From positions 50,374 to 114,373 of the forward strand of contig JAJRPN010000002.1 of assembly GCA_024280755.1 (NCBI GenBank): DNA of 64,000 bases, in the 5' to 3' direction. Shown here piece after piece: positions 19,926 through 29,684 of this stretch. Position 1 is the first letter of the stretch. Every line of letters starts with the position of its first letter. The stretch comes from Planctomycetota bacterium. GTDB taxonomy: Bacteria > Planctomycetota > Phycisphaerae > Phycisphaerales > UBA1924. Both the position numbers and the translations under genes were made by a program. The notes beneath the pieces were generated by a model. The model did no database searches, was not told the origin of the DNA, and saw only the letters and a list, made by a program, of their open reading frames with translations.

Positions 19926-21299
19926 ATGGCAGCCCGCACCGGAGCAAGCGTCGGCGTCGCCGTCACCATCACGATTCTTGGCGCAATGAGCCTTGCATTC
20001 TTTGTGACGACGATGGTCTTTTATGGCAACGCCCAGAGCGCCCAGAGCGATCTTGATGCAGCCAATGAGGATGTGAAACAGTTTGTTTCGCCTCAGGAGC
20101 GTGAGCATGCAGCGATCCGTACGATCCGCGATGAAGCATCGCGCGAACGCAAAACGGTTGTTGGCTATCTTGCGACCAATACAAGCGAGTTGATGCAAAC
20201 GGTTGCAGGCGATTCATCAATGGGCATGGCCGAGCTGCGTGAGCGGCTCGCCGGGATCGAAGGCACCGAGGGGCTCTCGCTCGTCGGGCTTATCGAACTT
20301 CGCAATGACCAAATCAAACAACTCGACAAAGAACTCGAAGCTTCCGAGACTGCACGCCAAAGCGCCCAGGCTACATCGCAAGCAGAAGCTCAGCGCGTTG
20401 CACAGATCGAGAGCGATTTTGACGCAGCAGCTCAAGATATGCAAAGAGCAGTGCAGGGGTATGGCGATTCCAACAAGCAGGTGCTTGATGGTGTTGAGGG
20501 TATTCAGAATAAGTATGGTCGGCAAATCGAAGGGCTACGCAACGATTTCTCGTCGGGCACAAGCCGATTGCAGGCAGACAACGATGAGCTTACTCAAGAG
20601 AACATCACGCTTCAAGATCAGATCCTCCGCTTGCTGGGCATGGGCAGTATCGCAAGCATCGAAGGGCTTCCAGAAGAGGCACTCGTCGATGGTTTGATCA
20701 ATCAGGTCAATGCGATTGACAATGAAGTCATGCTCTCAATCGGTCGTGAGCAGAAGGCTGTTCTCGGGATGACCTTTGCAGTCTATGGCGATGCGATTGA
20801 TATCCGTGCGGATGAAAACGGTGAGTATCCGGTGGGCAAAGCGGTTGTTGAGATCGTTCGTGTCGAGCAGACCTTCTCGCGTGCTCGCGTGATTCAGTCT
20901 TCTGCTGGTAACCCGATCGTTCGTGGCGATGTGATTGCCAATGCGATTTACGATCCAACCAAGACCTACAAGTTCGTGGTTGATGGCTTGTTTGACACCG
21001 ATGGCGATGGCATCCACTCACGCTTTGAACGCGAAACACTCGAAGCGCTCATCGAACGCTGGGGTGGGATTCTCGTTGACGAGATCTCGGGCGATACCGA
21101 CTTTGTGGTTCTTGGTGAGAAGCCCGTGCTTCCGCCTCAGCCAGGACCGGGCGCACCAGTTGCTTCGATCCAAGAGTATGTCCGTCTTCAGCAAGAGATT
21201 CAACGCTATGACGATCTGATGAACAAGGCTGAAGTCACTTCGATGCCTTTGCTCAACGCCAACCGTCTTCAGACACTCATCGGCGACTTCCCGAACTAA
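19926..21299 (+). CDS. Coiled-coil membrane-anchored protein of unknown function
   Basis: N-terminal TM and long coiled coil; conserved-looking C-terminal domain. Confidence 0.65.
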   Translation: MAARTGASVGVAVTITILGAMSLAFFVTTMVFYGNAQSAQSDLDAANEDVKQFVSPQEREHAAIRTIRDEASRERKTVVGYLATNTSELMQTVAGDSSMGMAELRERLAGIEGTEGLSLVGLIELRNDQIKQLDKELEASETARQSAQATSQAEAQRVAQIESDFDAAAQDMQRAVQGYGDSNKQVLDGVEGIQNKYGRQIEGLRNDFSSGTSRLQADNDELTQENITLQDQILRLLGMGSIASIEGLPEEALVDGLINQVNAIDNEVMLSIGREQKAVLGMTFAVYGDAIDIRADENGEYPVGKAVVEIVRVEQTFSRARVIQSSAGNPIVRGDVIANAIYDPTKTYKFVVDGLFDTDGDGIHSRFERETLEALIERWGGILVDEISGDTDFVVLGEKPVLPPQPGPGAPVASIQEYVRLQQEIQRYDDLMNKAEVTSMPLLNANRLQTLIGDFPN

Positions 21300-21341
21300 A
21301 CTCGGGCAGATGCCAGGTGAGTTTTACAGACGGAGTCTTTG

Positions 21342-22445
21342 ATGTCTAGGTTTGATCCGCGCCCACAGCTCAGCCCGATGCAGTCGCTGGTTATTCAGCC
21401 TGCGATGTATACGGCTTTGCGATCTTTATTGATTGGCGCGCATGCGCTCCCGTTGCCAACGGTGTTGCGCGGGGCCAAAGCGATCGGGCACGCCTTTGGC
21501 GATTCGAAGATGAACCGTAAGCGTGTCGGTCTGGCGATCGATCGGCTCGAAATAGCAATGCCAGAGTTTGACCGGGATCGACGCAAGGAGTTGGTGCTTC
21601 AGAGTTATGAGCACCTTGCGATGTTGGCGGTCGAGCTTGCGGTGATGCCGAGGTATCTCACTGAGGATGCGTGGACGGATTATGTCGAGCTCAGTTCGCT
21701 GGAGAATATCATTCGGCCTTTGATTGATGATCAGCCCACGCTCTTGCTTACCGGGCATTGTGGCAACTGGGAGACGCTTGGATATACGATGGCCCTGCTC
21801 GGGTTTCGGATGCATGTGCTGTATCGCCCGCTTGATCTTCGCCCGGCAGACGCATGGCTTCGCCAGACACGATCTCGGCGCGGGCTTGAGTTGGTCGACA
21901 AGTTTGGCGCGATGAACAAGCTGCCCGAGTTGCTCGAAGCTGGTGAGTCGGTCGGGGTTGTTGCGGATCAGAACGCGGGCGATCGCGGGTTGCAGGTGCC
22001 GTTCTTTGGTCGGTTGGCGTCGAGCTATAAGTCGATCGGATTGATGGCGATCAAGAACCGGGCCAAGATCATCGTGGGGAGTGCCCGTCGGCTGTCCACG
22101 AATCCCAATGAATCGGTGAAGCTCAAATATCGGATAGAAATCCATGATCGGATCGATCCTGAGGACTGGGAATCGCAGCCTGACCCGCTTTTTTACATCA
22201 CGGCGCGGTATAGAAGGGCAATTGAGCAATCAGTTCGCAATGCGCCGGAACAGTACCTGTGGATGCACCGAATCTGGAAGAGCAGGCCTCGCCATGAGCG
22301 GCTCAACAAGCCATTTCCAAAGAACCTGCGTGAGAAACTCGAATCGCTCCCTTGGATGACCACCGAGGAGATCGAGGGGATTGTTAATCGCTCGGATCGA
22401 GACCGGGCGTATATGCTCGAGCAGAACATCACCCATTTTAAGTAA
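21342..22445 (+). CDS. LpxL/HtrB-like lysophospholipid/lauroyl acyltransferase
   Basis: 'LLLTGHCGNWETLGYTMALLG', 'VGVVADQNAGDRGLQVPFFGRLAS', 'PEQYLWMHRIWKSRP'. Confidence 0.88.
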   Translation: MSRFDPRPQLSPMQSLVIQPAMYTALRSLLIGAHALPLPTVLRGAKAIGHAFGDSKMNRKRVGLAIDRLEIAMPEFDRDRRKELVLQSYEHLAMLAVELAVMPRYLTEDAWTDYVELSSLENIIRPLIDDQPTLLLTGHCGNWETLGYTMALLGFRMHVLYRPLDLRPADAWLRQTRSRRGLELVDKFGAMNKLPELLEAGESVGVVADQNAGDRGLQVPFFGRLASSYKSIGLMAIKNRAKIIVGSARRLSTNPNESVKLKYRIEIHDRIDPEDWESQPDPLFYITARYRRAIEQSVRNAPEQYLWMHRIWKSRPRHERLNKPFPKNLREKLESLPWMTTEEIEGIVNRSDRDRAYMLEQNITHFK

Positions 22446-22468
22446 GCATTATCTTTGAGGGGACGCCT

Positions 22469-22966
22469 ATGAATGATGAACAAGCGAATGATCAAACCGA
22501 AGAACAATCTGCAAGTCAGCCTATCCAAGCCCAAGATGAGTTTGAACAAGAAGACGGGATGCTTCAAGATGTGCGGGTGTTGATTGTTGATGATGAAAAG
22601 GATGTGCTCGATGCGATCACGGTCGCGTTTGAATCGGAGGGTGCGCTCACGCTCACGGCGATGGACGGCGACGAGGCTGTTCGGATCTGTGAAGAAGATC
22701 CGCCAGAGCTTGTGATCCTCGACATGATGCTGCCCAAGCGATCGGGGTTCCTTGCGCTCGAAAAGATCAAAGGCAAGGAAGATTCGCCGATCGTGATCAT
22801 GGTGACTGCCAACGAGGGCAAGCGGCATCAGGCGTATGGGGAATCGTTGGGGGTGGATGCGTACATGCTCAAGCCGGTGCCTTTGATGTTGCTGCTCAAT
22901 AAGGCTGCGGACTTGCTTGATGCGAGGGACGAGGCGGATGGAATCCTCGATGAAGACGAGGATTAG
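22469..22966 (+). CDS. Response regulator (receiver domain only)
   Basis: 'VRVLIVDDEKDVLDAITVAFESEG', 'LVILDMMLPKRSGF', 'DAYMLKPV'. Confidence 0.9.
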   Translation: MNDEQANDQTEEQSASQPIQAQDEFEQEDGMLQDVRVLIVDDEKDVLDAITVAFESEGALTLTAMDGDEAVRICEEDPPELVILDMMLPKRSGFLALEKIKGKEDSPIVIMVTANEGKRHQAYGESLGVDAYMLKPVPLMLLLNKAADLLDARDEADGILDEDED

Positions 22967-23003
22967 GGGACACCATTGATTGTGTCGGCTATCCTTTCCT
23001 CCT

Positions 23004-23339
23004 ATGGCTTCACGCAAAAAACGCATCTTGGTGATGATCAAACCCAAAGACGCAGAGGATATGCTCGCGGGAAACTTTCCATTGGGATCACCCCAAGAGG
23101 TGTGCAAAGCGTTGGCCCAGTTTAACACCGCAGCCGACGGAGGTGAAGTTAAACGATTGGGCACCATGGTGCTTCATGGGCCAGGCTACACGGTTGAATA
23201 TGCGATGGGGCACGATGAGTTGATGCAAGCGATGGTCGTGGTGAACAACATGGACTTTGCTTGGCCGGTCTTGTCGAAGCTGTGCAAGGTCAATGGGTGG
23301 AAGATGCAAGATACCGAGTCTGGGCAGATTTTCGGGTGA
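23004..23339 (+). CDS. Conserved hypothetical protein
   Basis: Intact ORF with coding-like composition; start at MASRKKR. Confidence 0.5.
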   Translation: MASRKKRILVMIKPKDAEDMLAGNFPLGSPQEVCKALAQFNTAADGGEVKRLGTMVLHGPGYTVEYAMGHDELMQAMVVVNNMDFAWPVLSKLCKVNGWKMQDTESGQIFG

Positions 23340-23405
23340 ACTGACGATCTTGTTGAGCCGATAACTCGTATAGTGAAGAGCGGAATGACCGTTTGGAGAT
23401 CTAAA

Positions 23406-23702
23406 ATGCCTGTATATGTCTACGAATATCTTGATGATAAAGGTGAAGGCACCGGCGAACACTTCGAGCTGGTTCAGAAGATGGCGGACGATGCGCTCAC
23501 CGATCACGAGGGTCGGCCTGTCCATCGTGTGCCGACGCTTCCCAATATTGCGGGCAAGTGGTCGAACATGAAAGAGAAGTCCATGCTGAGCAACAAGAAC
23601 CTCGATCGGCTTGGGTTTACCAAGTATGAAAAACGAGGCGATGGATACATGGAACGCGTCGCGGGCAAAGAAGGCCCCAAGTCGATCTCGTTGGATGACT
23701 AG
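23406..23702 (+). CDS. FmdB-like small protein lacking zinc-ribbon cysteines
   Basis: 'MPVYVYEYLDDKGEGTGEHFELVQKMADDALTDHEGRPVHRVPTLP' follows the FmdB pattern without the CxxC pairs. Confidence 0.55.
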   Translation: MPVYVYEYLDDKGEGTGEHFELVQKMADDALTDHEGRPVHRVPTLPNIAGKWSNMKEKSMLSNKNLDRLGFTKYEKRGDGYMERVAGKEGPKSISLDD

Positions 23703-23736
23703 TCCCTGTCTGACGGCTCGGCTTTTTTCGACTATT

Positions 23737-23914
23737 CGCCTCCCCCGGGCTTCCGGGGGAGGTGGCGAACGAAGTGAGGCGGAGGGGGTCTTCTCTTTCT
23801 TCTCTTCCCCATTGCCTCTTCCCCATTGCCCATTGCCTTCTTCAAGACCCCCTCCCGTCTGCTGCGCAGCCACAACCGCCCTATGGGTGCTCCCCCGGAA
23901 GCCCGGGGGAGGCG
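23737..23914. repeat. Intergenic inverted-repeat (MITE-like) element, family C, copy 1
   Basis: cgcctcccccgggcttccggggg...ggagggggtctt...aagaccccctcc...cccccggaagcccgggggaggcg. Confidence 0.9.
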
Positions 23915-23958
23915 AAAAAAGAGCGTCCTTGTGTGGGGAATGAGTCGTCAGGCACGCC

Positions 23959-24891
23959 CTAGTCCGAAACTGAGAAACAACTCAGAACTTCGTCTGCAAT
24001 ATTTTGGACGCTTCGATCGGCAGCATCAATCCAGATTGAGCCTTCCCGAATGCGCAGGCGTTTCATCCAGGTGCGTTGGTTTTTGGCGAATCTTCGTGTG
24101 TCGATTTTGATGCGTTCGATGGCTTCGTCGAGTGTGCATCGCCCTTCAAAGTGAACGATGAGTTGTTTATAGCCGATAGCTTCGCGGGACTGATCGCCAT
24201 ACGCATTCGCATCGAACAAGGCGCGGGCTTCATTGACGAGCCCGGCTTCGACCATGAGCTTGACGCGTTGATTGATGCGCGAGTTGATCAGTTCTATTGG
24301 CCAATCGAGCCCGACAAGCACCGCTTGGGGGCGCGATGTTTTTTCATGCTCCCATTGTTTTTGAAGCTCGGTGATTGGTGTGCCGGTTTGGAGATAGACC
24401 TCTAATGCTCGGCGGGTTCGGCGGATATCGGCGCCGTCGATACGATCGGCTGCGTTGGGATCAACCTCGGCGAGCATTGCTCGGCGTTCTGGTTGAGACA
24501 TTGCTTCGACTTGTTCTTTGATTGCATCGGTTGGTTCTGGTGATTCAAACAGCCCATCGAGGAAGGATTTGACATAGAGGTTTGTGCCGCCGACCACGAT
24601 CGGGGTTGAAGATTTTGCTTGGAGTGTTTCGATGAGTGGGTTGGCACGATTGAGCCAATCGTGAACGGTGAAGCGGTCTTTGAGATCGGTGATGCTGATC
24701 AGGTGATGGGGGATGCCCTGCTGTTCTTCGATCGTTGGCTTGGCGGTGCCGATATTGAGATCGGTATAGATTTGATAGGCATCTGCGGTAACGACCTCGC
24801 CAGTGAATCGTTTGGCGAGTTCGACCGCGAGTGCGGTCTTGCCGCCAGCGGTTGGGCCGACAATAACAGGATAGCGGGTGTGGTGAGTCAC
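23959..24891 (-). CDS. miaA: tRNA dimethylallyltransferase
   Basis: 'VIVGPTAGGKTALAVELAKRFTGEVVTADAYQIYTDLNIGTAKPT'. Confidence 0.96.
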   Translation of the reverse strand: MTHHTRYPVIVGPTAGGKTALAVELAKRFTGEVVTADAYQIYTDLNIGTAKPTIEEQQGIPHHLISITDLKDRFTVHDWLNRANPLIETLQAKSSTPIVVGGTNLYVKSFLDGLFESPEPTDAIKEQVEAMSQPERRAMLAEVDPNAADRIDGADIRRTRRALEVYLQTGTPITELQKQWEHEKTSRPQAVLVGLDWPIELINSRINQRVKLMVEAGLVNEARALFDANAYGDQSREAIGYKQLIVHFEGRCTLDEAIERIKIDTRRFAKNQRTWMKRLRIREGSIWIDAADRSVQNIADEVLSCFSVSD

Positions 24892-24920
24892 GCGGAGAGT
24901 TTAGGGTGTGAATATACATC

Positions 24921-24997
24921 GACGAGCCGCGACCGTAAGGAAGCGGTCTTTTAACTATTGCAAATCGGAAGACCACTCCCTTACGGTCGCGGCTCGT
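24921..24997. repeat. Intergenic inverted repeat, family A, copy 3
   Basis: cgacgagccgcgaccgtaaggaag...ctcccttacggtcgcggctcgt, abutting the stop of 24997-25536. Confidence 0.88.
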
Positions 24998-25536
24998 TAT
25001 GAAAGAGGATCAAGATTGGCGGCAGGCAAGATTCCATACATCACCGAGACCGCACCGATCAATACAAACCAGAACCTCGAATCGAGCCCGGTGGTGAGTG
25101 TTTCGAGGCGCGAAGCTTTTACAATCCGAGGCTTGAATGCAACGGGGGTTGGCTCAAGAAACTCGAAGAGTTGTGGATCGGCGGGTTGTCCGGGGATAAT
25201 CAATGCTTGGCGATCGCTCGCGATCATGCCGAGTTGTGACATGGCCAAGAGTTTGACGGTTTCAGGAGCAGGATGCTCCATCTCGGCGAGGAAGGTTTCG
25301 TATCGTTCGATGCGTGTGTTGTGAGATTGTTCGATGTGGAGGGCAAGGTCGCGCTGGTTGCGGGTTTCGCAGAGATCGATCTGTGCGGGCAAAATTAATG
25401 CAGCGACAAGGATCGCAAGACCCGCAGCGAAAATAAACCAACGCCCGAGTGCGCCGGCCCATTCGTTGGTATCAGTTTGAACATCTTCATCGAACACGAA
25501 CAATCTATCGGCGAACGCTCGGGGATCACTCGACAA
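24997..25536 (-). CDS. Hypothetical membrane protein
   Basis: Two TM segments; ORF trimmed to a plausible TTG start (MSSDPRAFADRLF) just after nadA. Confidence 0.5.
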   Translation of the reverse strand: MSSDPRAFADRLFVFDEDVQTDTNEWAGALGRWFIFAAGLAILVAALILPAQIDLCETRNQRDLALHIEQSHNTRIERYETFLAEMEHPAPETVKLLAMSQLGMIASDRQALIIPGQPADPQLFEFLEPTPVAFKPRIVKASRLETLTTGLDSRFWFVLIGAVSVMYGILPAANLDPLS

Positions 25537-25552
25537 TGCAGTTGTAAATTGC

Positions 25553-26818
25553 TCAGGCCTTGACTTGCGTGTTGCCGGTATGCGCCAGCATGCGATCGAG
25601 TGCTTTGACCGCGAGCCTGGTTGCTTCTGGATGAACCGTGATAACATTGCGAACCTTTATCGGACCATTTATGGAGTCAATCGGCGCATCTTTGGTGGTG
25701 CCGATGCCGCAGAGGCCGTCGAGTATCCAAAGCATGTGCGGCTCATCAATGCGGTACATCGTTGTGCATAGGCATTGGCAATCCGAAAGCATCTGAACCT
25801 CCATGCCCTTTGCTTTGAACTCGTTGGCGAGCCGATTGACCAAGTGGACTTCGGTGCCGATTGCCCACTTGCTGTTCTCTGGTGCATTGCGCAGCGTGTT
25901 GATGATGTACTCGGTCGAGCCGGAGTAGTCGGCGAGATCGACGACCTCTTTACAGCACTCGGGATGCACAAGGATTTGGGTCGGCTCTTCATGCGCACTC
26001 AGCGCGGCGTTTGCGCGTTTGATCTGTGCGCAGTGTTCGGGGCGGAAGAGCTTGTGGACGCTGCAATGTCCTGCCCACAAGATAGTTGCTGCGTTGTGTA
26101 ACTCCAAAGCGGACGCGCCGCCGAGTGGTTCGCCTTGCTCGGTGGCTTTGGGATCATACACGCAGGTGTTGCGCTCGGTGTCGATGCCGTAGGCCGATGC
26201 GGTGTTGCGTCCGAGGTGTTGATCTGGGAGGAAGAGGATTTTGATATCCTCGTTCTCGTTCTTTGGTGTTGTCCCGCCAGCCATAGCCCATTTGAATACT
26301 TGGTCGGCGTTGGATGAAGTGCAGCACGCGCCGCCGTGATCGCCGACGAATGCTTTGATCGCTGCGGTCGAGTTGACATAGGTGATGGGGATAATGCGTC
26401 CGGTCCATCCTGATTCTTTGAGTGAGTTGTGGATGAGTTCCCATGCCTCGACGGTTTGGTCATAGTCCGCCATGTCGGCCATCGAACAGCCCGCGCTCAG
26501 ATCGGGCAGGATGACAGAAACGGAATCGGGCGTAAGCATGTCGGCGGTCTCGGCCATGAAGTGGACGCCACAGAAGATGATGTGATTAACCGTGGTGCCT
26601 TCTTTGGCGCGGTCTTCGACGACCGATGATGCGAGCTGCGAGAGTTTGAGCGAGTCGCCGAGGAAGTCGGCATGGCGGACGACATTGTCCATCTGGTAGT
26701 GATGCCCGAGGATGACGAGTTTGTCGCCGAGTTGTTTGCGCCGAATTTCGATCTGCTCGTTGAGCTGATCTTCGGTGAGGGTGTGGTAGTGATCGGGGAG
26801 TGATGGTTGCCAGAGCAT
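25553..26818 (-). CDS. nadA: Quinolinate synthase A
   Basis: 'KLVILGHHYQMDNVVRHADFLGDSLKLS', 'VHPECCKEVVDLADYSGSTEYI'. Confidence 0.95.
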   Translation of the reverse strand: MLWQPSLPDHYHTLTEDQLNEQIEIRRKQLGDKLVILGHHYQMDNVVRHADFLGDSLKLSQLASSVVEDRAKEGTTVNHIIFCGVHFMAETADMLTPDSVSVILPDLSAGCSMADMADYDQTVEAWELIHNSLKESGWTGRIIPITYVNSTAAIKAFVGDHGGACCTSSNADQVFKWAMAGGTTPKNENEDIKILFLPDQHLGRNTASAYGIDTERNTCVYDPKATEQGEPLGGASALELHNAATILWAGHCSVHKLFRPEHCAQIKRANAALSAHEEPTQILVHPECCKEVVDLADYSGSTEYIINTLRNAPENSKWAIGTEVHLVNRLANEFKAKGMEVQMLSDCQCLCTTMYRIDEPHMLWILDGLCGIGTTKDAPIDSINGPIKVRNVITVHPEATRLAVKALDRMLAHTGNTQVKA

Positions 26819-26889
26819 GTGTGTCCTTTATAAATCCGCTTGGGTATTGTACGATCTATGGGGGCAATGGGCAATGGGGATTTCTTTAT

Positions 26890-27036
26890 CCCTCCCTGCG
26901 CCCCGCGGGGAGGTGGCACGCGCAGCGTGACGGAGGGGTGTCTTAAAAAGGACACAAGTCACGCAGTCTGAGAGAATCGGAAGACACCCCTCCGTCTCAC
27001 TTCGTTCGACACCTCCCCGCGGGGCGCAGGGAGGAG
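26890..27036. repeat. Intergenic inverted-repeat (MITE-like) element, family C variant, copy 2
   Basis: cctccctgcgccccgcggggaggtgg...ggaggggtgtctt...aagacacccctccgtc...cctccccgcggggcgcagggagg. Confidence 0.88.
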
Positions 27037-27123
27037 CAAGAGGTTCCAACCCATCTCGGTGCTCTGGGCTCAAATCATCCCTGAAATCGAGCAGGCCGAA
27101 TCCCGAACAACTATGATGTACGA

Positions 27124-27888
27124 ATGATGGATATGTCGAGCATCTCGGTCATTATTGGAATCCTCGTCGTGGGCGGGTTGGTTTCGATATATGCCATTAA
27201 AGAAGCGGCAGCCGCAAAAGAGCGGGCACGCATTCGCAAAGAGACCATGGTGGGCTTCGCCGAGCGGATGGGATTCTCGTTTACGCCCTCGCTCGATGCC
27301 TCGCATGATGAGCAGTATGCCCATTTCGAAGTGTTTCGACATGGGTTCGACCGGTATGCGTATAACACGATCGAAGGGGTGATCGATCTGGACGCGGCAG
27401 TTGTCCAGTGCAACATGGGCGATTTTCAATACAAGACCCGTGAGACCTATACGACGACCGATTCCAAGGGGCGGACGACGACGCATACGCGGATCGTGAA
27501 ACATGATTTTAGTTATTTTATTCTTGAGCTGCCGTATGATCGAATCCCGGATTTGTTGATCCGGCGCGAGGGATTATTTGATAAGATAGCGTCGGCCTTT
27601 GGGAAGAACGATATCGATTTCGAGAGCTCGGAGTTCTCGCGGAAGTACTTTGTGAAATGTGAGAGCCGAAAGTTTGCCTATGACATCATCAATCCGCGGA
27701 TGATCGAGTTCTTGCTCGAGAGCAAGCCGCACCTGATTGATCTTGAGAACGGGCGGATCTGTTTGACCAATGGGTTGTCTACCTGGCCCGCCGAACGCTT
27801 CGAGCGGTCGTTGGGTTGGACGCTCAAGTTCCTTGAGCATTGGCCAGACTTTGTGGTGAAAGATTTAGAAGAAGGAAGAATCTCATGA
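27124..27888 (+). CDS. DUF3137-like membrane protein, translationally coupled to LemA
   Basis: N-terminal TM; stop overlaps the LemA start (ATGA). Confidence 0.6.
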   Translation: MMDMSSISVIIGILVVGGLVSIYAIKEAAAAKERARIRKETMVGFAERMGFSFTPSLDASHDEQYAHFEVFRHGFDRYAYNTIEGVIDLDAAVVQCNMGDFQYKTRETYTTTDSKGRTTTHTRIVKHDFSYFILELPYDRIPDLLIRREGLFDKIASAFGKNDIDFESSEFSRKYFVKCESRKFAYDIINPRMIEFLLESKPHLIDLENGRICLTNGLSTWPAERFERSLGWTLKFLEHWPDFVVKDLEEGRIS

Positions 27889-28454
27889 GTGGACTCGTCA
27901 TCGGATTGATCGTTATTGGAGTGCTCGTTCTCATCGTTGGCGGCTGGGTCGCAGGCATCTACAACAAACTCGTGCGCGTACGCCAACATCTCAAGGACTC
28001 ATGGTCTGGGGTCGATGTCGAACTCAAGCGACGCTATGACCTGATCCCAAACCTGGTCAACACGGTCAAGGGCTATGCCAGCCATGAGAGCGAAACGCTC
28101 GAAAATGTGATCGCGGCAAGAAACCAGGCTGCGGGGAATACTGGTTCGCCATCATCGCAGGCCAAAGACGAGGGCATGCTTGTTGGTGCATTGAAGCAAC
28201 TCGCCGTGGTCGTTGAGCAGTATCCAAACCTCAAGGCCGACACGCAGTTTATCAATCTCCAGGAAGAACTGTCTGAGACCGAAAACCGAATCGCCTCATC
28301 ACGCCGACTCTACAACGGCAATGTCCGCGAGATGAATACAACCGTCGAAAGCTTTCCGAGTGTGATCATCGCCAACATGTTCAACTTTGATAAAGCTGAG
28401 TATTTTGAGATCGAAGATGCCGCGGTGCGCGAGACGCCCAAGGTTGAGTTTTAG
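27885..28454 (+). CDS. lemA: LemA family protein
   Basis: 'GIYNKLVRVRQHLKDSWSGVDVELKRRYDLIPNLVNTVKGYASHE'. Confidence 0.92.
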   Translation: MSGLVIGLIVIGVLVLIVGGWVAGIYNKLVRVRQHLKDSWSGVDVELKRRYDLIPNLVNTVKGYASHESETLENVIAARNQAAGNTGSPSSQAKDEGMLVGALKQLAVVVEQYPNLKADTQFINLQEELSETENRIASSRRLYNGNVREMNTTVESFPSVIIANMFNFDKAEYFEIEDAAVRETPKVEF

Positions 28455-28508
28455 TACAAAAAGTTGAGTTCAGAGGCAATCCATTGACCGTAGTTGGAGA
28501 TTGATATC

Positions 28509-29636
28509 ATGGCACTTTATGGAATGACCAGCGAACGGTTTGAGTCTCTTACTCCTACAACTTTTGAGGATGAGGGGATTACTGAACGAGCAGATTTGCA
28601 GCGGATTCTTGCGGATCAAATTCAGGTGATTGATTCCGAACTTCTTGTTCTCTGTGATGAGTTTAATCACTGGGAAGGAACTAAGCGACGAATAGACCTG
28701 TTGTGTATGGACCGCGAGGCTCGATTGGTGGTAATTGAACTTAAAAGAAACCAAAGTGGCAACCATATGGAACTTCAGGCATTGAGGTATGCTGCCATGA
28801 TATCGACAATGACTTTCAAGGAGGCCGTCGAGTCATATGCTCGATATAAGGATATTGGACGAGACGAGGCTGATCAGTTTCTTGTAGAACATGTCCATGA
28901 TGAGAATATTGAGGAAGTGTTTGGTTCTGATGTACGGATAATTTTGGCTTCAGCAAATTTTTCGCAGGAATTGGTTGCGACGGTGACCTGGTTAAACAAG
29001 CGAGATTTGGACATTCGTTGCATTCGTCTTCGGCCTTTCAAACTTGGTTCTCGATTAATAGTACAAGCCGAGCAGGTGATCCCACTTGTAGATGCTGGAG
29101 ACTTTGAGTTTCGAGTTCGAACAAAAGAAACGGAGCGCAGAGCAAGTTTCCCCAAAACTAACTGGACAGGCGCATGGTTTCTCAATGTTGGCGAGGACAA
29201 AAGTCCGTGTAGATCATGGGAAGATTCAGCAAAATATCAGTATATCAGTGCCGGAGGCGGGAAATCTTGGCAAGATCAAATACGAAAACCGGCAAAGGGT
29301 GAACTTGTTTTTGCATACATCAATTCGGTTGGGTATGTTGGTGTCGGCACGGTTCTAGAGACAGCAGTTCCATGTAAAGGATTTGTTCCACACAACCAAA
29401 CTGAAAAGCTAGTTGACCTATCGCTTGCGAAACCCCTTACAGCTCCATCGCAAATTGAGAACCTAGACACATGTGAGTATTGCCTATCAATCCATTGGCA
29501 TGCTCTGCGAGATCGGACCAATCCTGTGCGAGAAGATCATCGTCGAGGTACAGCTCGAAAAATTCACGATGAAGGCTTGGTGTCTCGCTTATGTAATGAG
29601 TTCAAAGTTGGTCGGTATCCAGAGATCAATCCATAA
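28509..29636 (+). CDS. Putative PD-(D/E)XK nuclease (DUF91/NucS-like) with C-terminal EVE/PUA-like domain
   Basis: 'RRIDLLCMDREARLVVIELKR' (D-ExK core); C-terminal 'AWFLNVGEDKSPCRSWEDSAKYQYISAGGGKSWQDQIRKPAKGELVFAYINSVGYVGVGTVLE'. Confidence 0.65.
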   Translation: MALYGMTSERFESLTPTTFEDEGITERADLQRILADQIQVIDSELLVLCDEFNHWEGTKRRIDLLCMDREARLVVIELKRNQSGNHMELQALRYAAMISTMTFKEAVESYARYKDIGRDEADQFLVEHVHDENIEEVFGSDVRIILASANFSQELVATVTWLNKRDLDIRCIRLRPFKLGSRLIVQAEQVIPLVDAGDFEFRVRTKETERRASFPKTNWTGAWFLNVGEDKSPCRSWEDSAKYQYISAGGGKSWQDQIRKPAKGELVFAYINSVGYVGVGTVLETAVPCKGFVPHNQTEKLVDLSLAKPLTAPSQIENLDTCEYCLSIHWHALRDRTNPVREDHRRGTARKIHDEGLVSRLCNEFKVGRYPEINP

Positions 29637-29637
29637 A

Positions 29638-29662
29638 AAAGGCGTTCAAATTGAACGCCTTT
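29638..29662. terminator. Bidirectional terminator between convergent genes
   Basis: Palindrome aaaggcgttcaa-a-ttgaacgccttt preceded by an A-tract. Confidence 0.8.
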
Positions 29663-29684
29663 GAAGTTTGTCTGTGAGTTCTAC

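Noticed and set aside
23611-23962. Small ORFs with 'PEARGRR' / 'SPGSPGEAKK'
   Set aside because: Phantom translations of the family C repeat
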